A DNA stretch of 11,072 nt from DATIJP01 sp964569185 (lineage in GTDB: Bacteria > Chlamydiota > Chlamydiia > Chlamydiales > Rhabdochlamydiaceae): the NCBI GenBank assembly GCA_964569185.1, contig CAZMTP010000043.1:1-11072 (forward strand), given 5' to 3'. Positions within the stretch are counted from its first letter, which is position 1, and every line of letters begins with the position of its first letter. Made by a program: the position numbers and the translations under genes. Shown here piece by piece: positions 1 through 4,491 of this stretch. The notes under the pieces were generated by a model that searched no databases, had not been told where the DNA came from, and was given only the letters and a program-made list of their open reading frames with translations.

Positions 1-52
1 GAGCACTTGCATGGTAAGCAAAAGGTCGTAGGTTCGATTCCTATTTTGGGCA
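1..52 (+). tRNA. tRNA-Thr (anticodon GGT), 5' part cut off by window edge
   Basis: This is the 3' portion of a tRNA; about 21 bases (5' acceptor strand, most of the D arm) lie outside the window. What remains folds as the D-stem 3' strand GAGC (1-4), anticodon stem 6-10/18-22, loop ATGGTAA (11-17) with anticodon GGT at 13-15, variable loop 23-27, T arm 28-44 with loop TTCGATT, acceptor strand TTTGGGC (45-51) and discriminator A52. CCA is not encoded. GGT reads threonine codons ACC and ACT. The top pair of the anticodon stem is C6 opposite A22, a mismatch. A tRNA-Thr(GGU) directly before tuf is also found in E. coli (thrT-tufB), which supports the identity. It is probably transcribed together with tuf and released by RNase P and 3' processing. 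Confidence 0.93.
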
Positions 53-88
53 AACAAAATTAACTACTGGACCTTAACGGAGGATATA

Positions 89-1273
89 ATGGCAAAAGAG
101 ACATTTCAGAGAACCAAACCACACGTAAACGTGGGAACCATTGGCCACGTTGACCATGGTAAAACTTCTCTAACTGCAGCGATCACGAAAGTTCTTGCGG
201 CGCGTGGAAAAGCGAAATATCGTGACTATGCATCGATCGATAATTCACCTGAAGAAAAAGCGCGCGGGATCACCATTAATTCCTCTCACGTAGAGTATGA
301 GACTGATAAACGTCACTATGCGCACGTTGACTGTCCAGGTCACGCTGACTATGTGAAAAACATGATCACCGGTGCTGCCCAAATGGACGGAGCGATTCTG
401 GTTGTTTCTGCAACAGACGGTGCGATGCCTCAAACACGCGAACATATTCTTTTAGCACGCCAAGTAGGCGTTCCTGCCATCGTGGTCTTTTTAAACAAAA
501 TGGACATGATCGGCAAAGGCGACGAAGAGCTTGTAGACTTAGTGGAAATGGAGCTCACTGAGCTTCTCGAAAAACAGGGCTATAAAAATGTGCCTATCAT
601 CCGCGGTTCTGCTCTAAAAGCGCTCGAAGGCGAAGATGCTTATGTAAAATCGATCATGCAGCTTTTGGACACCGTGGATGAAAAAATCCCGACTCCTGCA
701 CGAGAAGTAGACAAACCCTTCTTGATGCCTGTTGAGGACGTGTTCTCCATCTCTGGTCGCGGAACTGTGGCTACTGGAAGAGTGGAAAGAGGCGTAGTGA
801 AAGTGAACGATAAATTAGAACTGGTAGGAATTAAACCCACACGAGAAACTGTGGCTACTGGTCTTGAGATGTTCAATAAAATCCTCGAAGAGGCAAGAGC
901 TGGCGAAAACGTCGGTATTCTCTTACGCGGAATCGAGAAAAATGACATTGAGCGGGGAATGGTGCTTTGCGCTCCTCACAGCTGCAAACCACACACGAAA
1001 TTTAAAGGGACTGTTTACGTTCTCACTAAAGAAGAGGGCGGGCGTCATAAGCCGTTCTTTGCTGGCTATCGCCCACAGTTCTACTTCAGAACAACAGACG
1101 TGACTGGAACGGTCACTCTGCCTGAAGGTGTGGAGATGGTAATGCCTGGAGATAACGTTGAGATCACTGCAGAATTGATCAGTCCGATTGCGATGGAAGA
1201 AGGAATGCGTTTTGCGATCCGTGAAGGCGGCAAAACAATTGGAGCAGGAACTGTTTCTAAAATTTTGCAGTAG
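89..1273 (+). CDS. tuf: Elongation factor Tu
   Basis: EF-Tu is the cytosolic GTPase that carries aminoacyl-tRNA to the ribosomal A site. The protein has 394 residues, the same as E. coli EF-Tu. Domain I (about 1-200) carries the P-loop GHVDHGKT at 19-26, the switch I segment RGITIN, the switch II motif DCPGH at 81-85 with the catalytic His85, NKMD at 136-139 and SALK at 174-177. Domain II (about 205-296) has GRGTVATGR, and domain III includes GGRHKPFF and GYRPQFYFRTTDVTG. The residue after the P-loop Thr is Ser27, where Thr is usual, a mild change outside the Mg ligand. The start is supported by GGAGG at 79-83, five bases before ATG, and by the conserved MAKETFQR N-terminus. It lies 36 bases after tRNA-Thr and 22 before tRNA-Trp, with no terminator between, so all three are probably co-transcribed. 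The sequence is closest to chlamydial EF-Tu as I recall it. Confidence 0.99.
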   Translation: MAKETFQRTKPHVNVGTIGHVDHGKTSLTAAITKVLAARGKAKYRDYASIDNSPEEKARGITINSSHVEYETDKRHYAHVDCPGHADYVKNMITGAAQMDGAILVVSATDGAMPQTREHILLARQVGVPAIVVFLNKMDMIGKGDEELVDLVEMELTELLEKQGYKNVPIIRGSALKALEGEDAYVKSIMQLLDTVDEKIPTPAREVDKPFLMPVEDVFSISGRGTVATGRVERGVVKVNDKLELVGIKPTRETVATGLEMFNKILEEARAGENVGILLRGIEKNDIERGMVLCAPHSCKPHTKFKGTVYVLTKEEGGRHKPFFAGYRPQFYFRTTDVTGTVTLPEGVEMVMPGDNVEITAELISPIAMEEGMRFAIREGGKTIGAGTVSKILQ

Positions 1274-1279
1274 GTGGAA

Positions 1280-1295
1280 AAAGGCGAGTGCCTTT
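1280..1295 (+). promoter_or_regulatory. Small hairpin abutting the tRNA-Trp 5' end
   Basis: AAAGGC (1280-1285) and GCCTTT (1290-1295) form a perfect 6-bp stem around a GAGT loop. It fills most of the 22-base gap between the tuf stop and the first base of tRNA-Trp. Only three T residues close it and the tRNA follows at once, so it is not a convincing terminator. A role in presenting the precursor to RNase P or separating the tuf mRNA is inference. Confidence 0.4.
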
Positions 1296-1368
1296 GGGTG
1301 TGTAGCTCAGCTGGTAGAGCAGCGATCTCCAAAGTCGCATGTCGGGGGTTCGATCCCCTCCACACTCG
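1296..1368 (+). tRNA. tRNA-Trp (anticodon CCA)
   Basis: A complete 73-base cloverleaf. The acceptor stem GGGTGTG (1296-1302) pairs with CACACTC (1361-1367), including one G-T wobble (1297/1366). The D arm is 1305-1320, and the anticodon stem 1322-1326/1334-1338 surrounds loop CTCCAAA with anticodon CCA at 1329-1331, reading UGG. The variable loop is 1339-1343, the T arm 1344-1360 has loop TTCGATC, and the discriminator is G1368, a known identity base for bacterial tRNA-Trp. The terminal CCA is not encoded. A tRNA-Trp just before secE is a common bacterial arrangement and is found in Chlamydia. It is probably cut out of a tuf-secE transcript. Confidence 0.97.
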
Positions 1369-1403
1369 TTGATTAAATTAAAAAGGTTGGGACTCTAAAG
1401 CAG

Positions 1404-1664
1404 ATGAGTCAGTTAATGGATGTCAAGTTAAAGACGACCCCTCCTTCTGTAGAAGGGAAAAAGAGACTCTCTTTTTCTTTTATCAAGGAGCTAAAAGAAG
1501 AACTTAAAAAGGTCTCTTGGACAACAAAGGCGGAATTACTTACCTGCACAAAGATTGTTGTGTTTTCCACAATTGTTTTTGGGCTAGGCATCTATGTGAT
1601 GGACTTAGCGATCAAAGGCGCCCTGGAATTAATCAAAATGACCGTTCATTTTATTTTTGGGTAG
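1404..1664 (+). CDS. secE: Preprotein translocase subunit SecE
   Basis: SecE is the small clamp subunit of the SecYEG channel in the inner membrane. The protein has 86 residues: a hydrophilic N-terminus, an amphipathic helix (about 24-37), the family motif ELKKVSW at 33-39, then one membrane helix at about 50-70. This is the short single-span form seen in most bacteria, not the three-span E. coli form. The Trp of the motif is normally followed by Pro; here it is Thr40. An alternative start at Met5 (1416) has no ribosome binding site. The chosen ATG has only weak purine-rich sequence upstream (AAAAGG at 1381-1386, 17 bases away), so the exact start is less certain than the gene. nusG follows after 9 bases, the usual pairing. 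The membrane anchoring and position next to nusG make any other identity unlikely. Confidence 0.95.
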   Translation: MSQLMDVKLKTTPPSVEGKKRLSFSFIKELKEELKKVSWTTKAELLTCTKIVVFSTIVFGLGIYVMDLAIKGALELIKMTVHFIFG

Positions 1665-1673
1665 AGAAAGAAT

Positions 1674-2225
1674 ATGACGCATAAATGGTACGTAGTTCAA
1701 GTCGTTTCCGGCCAAGAAAAAAAAGTGAAAAAGACACTTGAGGACAACCGTGAATCGAAAGGGATGAGTGAGCTGATCAGTGAGATTCTTATGCCGACTG
1801 AAAATGTGGCAGAGGTGAAGCGCGGTCAGCAGCGCGTGACAGAAAAGCGGCTCTGGCCTGGTTATCTTTTGATTAAGATGAATCTGACAGATGATTCTTG
1901 GATGTTTGTGCGCGATACCACAGGGGTTTTGAGCTTTTTAGGGGGAGAAAAACCGACCCCACTTTCTGAAGATGAAGTGAAAGAAATTCTAGCAGAATTG
2001 GAATCGAAAAAAGCCAGTGTGGTTCAGAAACATAAAATTGCTCCGGGCGACCGCGTCAAGATCACAGATGGCGTATTTGTGAACTTTATTGGCAATGTGA
2101 TCGAAGTATTCCATGACAAGGGCCGTTTGAGTGTGATGGTCTCCATTTTTGGAAGGGAGACCCGTGTGGACGATCTTGAATTCTGGCAAGTCGAACAAGT
2201 TCCTGAAGGAATGGAAGTAGGATAA
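1674..2225 (+). CDS. nusG: Transcription termination/antitermination factor NusG
   Basis: NusG binds the clamp of RNA polymerase, increases processivity, and links polymerase to Rho or to the leading ribosome. The protein has 183 residues (E. coli 181). The NGN domain covers about 3-110, starting KWYVVQVVSGQE and including RLWPGYLLIKM at 59-69. A linker leads to the KOW domain at about 121-176, with the conserved PGDRVKITDG (124-133), the central Gly140 and the C-terminal stretch VSIFGRET (156-163), which corresponds to the E. coli surface that contacts S10 and Rho. A purine-rich stretch (AGAGAAAG, 1663-1670) overlaps the secE stop and precedes the ATG. Its TAA stop overlaps the rplK Shine-Dalgarno sequence, consistent with coupled translation in one operon. 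Its target, polymerase, is encoded downstream in the same cluster. Confidence 0.98.
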   Translation: MTHKWYVVQVVSGQEKKVKKTLEDNRESKGMSELISEILMPTENVAEVKRGQQRVTEKRLWPGYLLIKMNLTDDSWMFVRDTTGVLSFLGGEKPTPLSEDEVKEILAELESKKASVVQKHKIAPGDRVKITDGVFVNFIGNVIEVFHDKGRLSVMVSIFGRETRVDDLEFWQVEQVPEGMEVG

Positions 2226-2236
2226 GGAAGAAAAGA

Positions 2237-2662
2237 ATGGCAAAGAAATTAGTCAAAACAATTAAGTTACAGATTCCCGCAGGCAAAGCGAATCCTGCGC
2301 CCCCTATTGGTCCTGCATTAGGTGCGGCCCAAGTGAATATCATGGCTTTTTGCAAAGAGTTTAATGCCAAAACGCAGAATCAGGCGGGCGACATTCTGCC
2401 TGTCATCATCTCTGTGTTTTCGGACAAAACATTTACTTTTATCACTAAGCAGCCCCCTGTCTCGCAACTGATTTTAAAAGCGATTGGAAAAGAGTCAGGC
2501 TCAGGCGTTCCTAACCGGGATAAAGTGGGAAAAATGAACAAATCCCAAGTAGAAACGATTGCAAAATTAAAATACCCTGATCTGCGCGTAGGCTCCATGG
2601 ATGCTGCAATGCGGCTTGTCATGGGCACAGCGCGTTCTATGGGCGTCGATATCGAAGGATAA
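2237..2662 (+). CDS. rplK: Large ribosomal subunit protein L11 (uL11)
   Basis: L11 forms the base of the ribosomal stalk with L10, binds the GTPase-associated region of 23S rRNA and is needed for factor function. The protein has 141 residues (E. coli 142). The N-terminal domain has the PAGKANPAPPIGPALG segment (14-29), whose prolines 22, 23 and 26 lie where thiostrepton binds in other bacteria. The C-terminal RNA-binding domain starts at about residue 72 and ends with AMRLVMGTARSMGVDIEG. The start is supported by AAGGAAG (2224-2230), six bases before ATG. The gene is 11 bases after nusG and 4 bases before rplA. In E. coli L1 represses this mRNA by binding its leader; no equivalent site could be picked out here by eye. 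Confidence 0.99.
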   Translation: MAKKLVKTIKLQIPAGKANPAPPIGPALGAAQVNIMAFCKEFNAKTQNQAGDILPVIISVFSDKTFTFITKQPPVSQLILKAIGKESGSGVPNRDKVGKMNKSQVETIAKLKYPDLRVGSMDAAMRLVMGTARSMGVDIEG

Positions 2663-2666
2663 AACC

Positions 2667-3377
2667 ATGAAGAAGCAAAGAAGCAAAAGAATCAGTGAGA
2701 TTGCAAAGTTAGTGGATGCGCAAAAGCTATATACTCTGGATGAGGCGATAGATCTTTTGAAGAAATGTCCTGGAGTGAAATTTGACCAATCGGTCGATGT
2801 TTCTGTGAGATCTGGAATCGATATTAAAAAATCGGAGCAGCAGGTGCGCGGCACGGTCTCTTTGCCCCATGGAATTGGGAAAAAGGTGGTCGTATTGGTG
2901 CTCGCTCGAGGCGATAAGATCAAAGAAGCCACAGAGGCCGGTGCCGATTATGCAGGAAGCGACGAACTGATCGAAAAAATTAAAGGCGGCTGGATCGATT
3001 TTGATGCGATGATTGCCACGCCAGACATGATGCGTGAAGTGGGTAAATTAGGAAAAGTGCTCGGTCCACGTGGCCTCATGCCCACTCCTAAAGCAGGCAC
3101 AGTGACCAATGATATTGGCAAGACGGTGGCCGAAGTGAAAGCCGGAAAAGTAGAGTTTAAATCAGATAAAATGGGCGTGATTAATAATCTGGTTGGCAAA
3201 CTCTCTTTTGAAAAAGATAAATTGGCAGATAATGTGAAGGTTTTTTTAAATGCGGTCATGAAATCTAGACCTTCCACAGCTAAAGGCGAATTTATTAGAG
3301 GCTTGGTCCTCTCGTCAACTATGGGCCCCGGGCTGAAAGTTGATACGAGCAAAATTATAGAGACTTCTACTACTTGA
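2667..3377 (+). CDS. rplA: Large ribosomal subunit protein L1 (uL1)
   Basis: L1 forms the mobile L1 arm of the large subunit, which helps release deacylated tRNA from the E site. It also represses its own operon in many bacteria. The protein has 236 residues (E. coli 234). It begins MKKQRSKRISE, and the conserved two-domain fold includes KVLGPRGLMPTPKAGTVT; RGLMPTPK is at 135-142. The reading frame is open 22 codons further upstream (to 2601), but that part lies inside rplK and resembles no L1 N-terminus. GAAGGA at 2654-2659, seven bases before ATG 2667, favours the shorter form. Its TGA stop is embedded in the Shine-Dalgarno sequence of rplJ. Confidence 0.98.
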   Translation: MKKQRSKRISEIAKLVDAQKLYTLDEAIDLLKKCPGVKFDQSVDVSVRSGIDIKKSEQQVRGTVSLPHGIGKKVVVLVLARGDKIKEATEAGADYAGSDELIEKIKGGWIDFDAMIATPDMMREVGKLGKVLGPRGLMPTPKAGTVTNDIGKTVAEVKAGKVEFKSDKMGVINNLVGKLSFEKDKLADNVKVFLNAVMKSRPSTAKGEFIRGLVLSSTMGPGLKVDTSKIIETSTT

Positions 3378-3389
3378 GGTAAGACATGA
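3376..3389 (+). repeat. rplJ translation-initiation region, copy 1 of a near-identical pair
   Basis: GAGGTAAGACATGA spans the rplJ Shine-Dalgarno sequence (GAGG), a six-base spacer and the ATG. The same 14 bases, with one A to G change in the start codon, recur at 3910-3923 before rplL. In this copy the first two bases are also the last two bases of the rplA stop codon. Confidence 0.8.
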
Positions 3390-3892
3390 TAGCGGCAAAA
3401 GAACTATTACTCGATGAGATCAAAGACAAGATTAAGCAATCGAAAGGATTTGTATTGACCCGATACCAGAAACTGGATCCTAATTTGGCTTCTGAACTGC
3501 GTATCAAATTGTCTAGTAGTGGCGGTACGTTTTCTGTGATGGGAAAACGGATATTGATTAAAGCAGCTGCAGCTGAAGGGATCCCTTTTGAGCGTGAGGC
3601 TTTGCAGGGTCATATTGGAGTGGTTTTCTTAAATGAAGATCCTATTCAGGCCACTAAATCGATTTTTCAATTTAGGAAAGATCATGAAGATGTGCTTGAA
3701 GTTCTTGGCGGTAGATTTGAAGGAAAGCTCTACAACAGCGCAGATGTGAAAGCGCTTTCAGAGCTGCCTTCAAAAGATGAAATGAGAGCGCAATTCTTAG
3801 GATTATTAGAAGCGCCGCTTTCGCAAACGCTTTCGACAATGGAAGCTCTACTAACAAGTGTGCTATACTGCTTAGAAAACAAAAAAAGTTAA
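3386..3892 (+). CDS. rplJ: Large ribosomal subunit protein L10 (uL10)
   Basis: L10 anchors the L7/L12 dimers to the ribosome, forming the stalk that recruits translation factors. The protein has 168 residues (E. coli 165). The N-terminal RNA-binding domain covers about 1-130 and includes KGFVLTRYQ, the RIKLSSSGG segment and GHIGVVF. The C-terminal helix from about 134 onward (DEMRAQFLGLLEAPLSQTL) is where L12 N-terminal domains bind. Only 8 bases separate it from rplA, so there is no room for the long L10-binding leader known before rplJ in E. coli. Any L10-L12 feedback would have to act inside rplA or elsewhere. rplL follows after 27 bases. Confidence 0.97.
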   Translation: MIAAKELLLDEIKDKIKQSKGFVLTRYQKLDPNLASELRIKLSSSGGTFSVMGKRILIKAAAAEGIPFEREALQGHIGVVFLNEDPIQATKSIFQFRKDHEDVLEVLGGRFEGKLYNSADVKALSELPSKDEMRAQFLGLLEAPLSQTLSTMEALLTSVLYCLENKKS

Positions 3893-3909
3893 TTTTAAAC
3901 CATATTGGA

Positions 3910-3923
3910 GAGGTAAGACGTGA
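3910..3923 (+). repeat. rplL translation-initiation region, copy 2 of a near-identical pair
   Basis: GAGGTAAGACGTGA matches the rplJ initiation region at 3376-3389 except for the first base of the start codon (GTG here, ATG there). A preceding GGA extends the pairing region to GGAGAGG (3907-3913), so binding to 16S rRNA could be somewhat stronger than for rplJ. Confidence 0.8.
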
Positions 3924-4321
3924 GTACCCAACAAAATCTTGATAATTTAGTCGAACAATTAAGCCAACTTAGCGTATTAGATATGTCTAAGTTAAAAGGG
4001 CTTCTTGAAGAAAAATGGGGAGTCAAAGCCGCAGCTGCACCTATGATGATGGCAGCAGGCCCAGCGGCAGCAGCGCCTGCAGCAGCAGAGGCAAAAGAAT
4101 CTACAGATTTTAAAATCACCTTAGAAGTGAGCCCTGCTGACAAGAAGATTGGCGTGATCAAAGTTGTACGTGAAGCCACAGGTCTGGGTCTAAAAGAAGC
4201 GAAAGATCTGGTTGAAGGAGCTCCCAAAGTATTAAAAGAGAGCTCTCCAAAAGCAGAAGCGAATGAGATTGCTAAGAAGATCGCTGAAGCTGGCGGTAAG
4301 GTAACTTTGACTGGTCTTTAA
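3920..4321 (+). CDS. rplL: Large ribosomal subunit protein L7/L12 (bL12)
   Basis: L12 is the multicopy stalk protein that recruits EF-Tu, EF-G, IF2 and release factors and stimulates their GTPase activity. The protein has 133 residues, longer than E. coli (121). An N-terminal dimerisation and L10-binding domain (about 1-35) is followed by a flexible hinge rich in Ala and Pro (about 36-60, with MMM then repeated Ala), then the globular domain from about 64. That domain has KKIGVIKVVREATGLGLKEA, followed by DLVEGAPK. The C-terminus runs KVTLTGL, slightly longer than the common VELK-type ending. The start is GTG, the only non-ATG start among the recognised genes here, with GAGG six bases upstream. 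A 163-base gap containing a strong stem-loop follows. Confidence 0.98.
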   Translation: MSTQQNLDNLVEQLSQLSVLDMSKLKGLLEEKWGVKAAAAPMMMAAGPAAAAPAAAEAKESTDFKITLEVSPADKKIGVIKVVREATGLGLKEAKDLVEGAPKVLKESSPKAEANEIAKKIAEAGGKVTLTGL

Positions 4322-4350
4322 GATCATTCACATTTGCTTAAGAACTAGTT

Positions 4351-4377
4351 GAGCAGAGGCCTTGTGGCCTTCTGCTC
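4351..4377 (+). promoter_or_regulatory. Stem-loop between rplL and rpoB, possible attenuator or processing site
   Basis: GAGCAGAGGCC (4351-4361) pairs with GGCCTTCTGCTC (4366-4377), giving 11 base pairs, one bulged T at 4370 and a TTGT loop. It begins 29 bases after the rplL stop. The following bases (ATCATATTTG) contain no T-run, so it is a poor intrinsic terminator. In E. coli the same interval holds an attenuator and an RNase III site that lower and separate rpoBC expression from the ribosomal genes; a similar role here is inferred from position. Confidence 0.7.
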
Positions 4378-4395
4378 ATCATATTTGAGGAAGGC

Positions 4396-4491
4396 GTGCA
4401 ACGAAAGTTAAAAAAACTTTACAAAGTTGACTCAAAAAATAAGATGCAATTTTTATTAAAGAATTTACCCCAGGAGCAGACTCAATGCTAA
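4396..4491 (+). CDS. Possible 31-codon leader ORF overlapping the rpoB start
   Basis: A GTG at 4396 follows GAGGAAGG (4387-4394), one of the best Shine-Dalgarno matches in the window. It opens a frame of 31 codons that stops with TAA at 4489-4491, seven bases in total overlapping the start of rpoB (ATG 4485). The product would be very basic (seven Lys, one Arg against one Asp and one Glu), Gln-rich, with a Leu-rich middle. I recognise no family. An open frame of this length can occur by chance in about 100 bases, and the promoter-like hexamers 4418-4456 lie inside it. A function would most likely be translational coupling to rpoB. Existence is speculative. Confidence 0.2.
   Translation: MQRKLKKLYKVDSKNKMQFLLKNLPQEQTQC
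4418..4456 (+). promoter_or_regulatory. Candidate sigma-66/sigma-70-type promoter(s) for rpoB
   Basis: Two overlapping hexamer pairs can be read. One is TTGACT (4427-4432) with TTTTAT (4451-4456) at 18-base spacing; the other is TTTACA (4418-4423) with TAAGAT (4440-4445) at 16-base spacing. Each -35 matches TTGACA at five of six positions and each -10 matches TATAAT at four of six. The spacers are AT-rich, which is known to help chlamydial promoters. AT-rich sequence yields such matches by chance, so this is only a candidate. Confidence 0.3.

Noticed and set aside
85..90. Perfect TATAAT at the tuf start codon as a promoter -10
   Set aside because: It overlaps the start codon, has no matching -35 at 16-18 bases, and a transcript from it would lack the tuf ribosome binding site.
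1188..1376. A 62-codon + strand frame running from tuf through tRNA-Trp
   Set aside because: It is an out-of-frame shadow of tuf extended through a structured tRNA gene.
1369..1403. Promoter for secE starting with TTGATT
   Set aside because: The hexamer at 17-base spacing (ACTCTA) does not resemble TATAAT, and co-transcription with tuf and tRNA-Trp explains expression.
2601..2666. N-terminal extension of rplA by 22 codons
   Set aside because: It would overlap the end of rplK, has no Shine-Dalgarno sequence, and its residues do not look like L1. ATG 2667 has GAAGGA at good spacing and matches the usual L1 length.
3864..3869. TATACT near the end of rplJ as a promoter for rplL
   Set aside because: No -35-like hexamer at acceptable spacing; the nearest (TCGACA, 3833-3838) is about 25 bases away.
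4351..4377. Stem-loop after rplL as an intrinsic terminator
   Set aside because: No T-run follows the stem, and complete termination would remove rpoBC from the operon; attenuation or RNA processing fits better.
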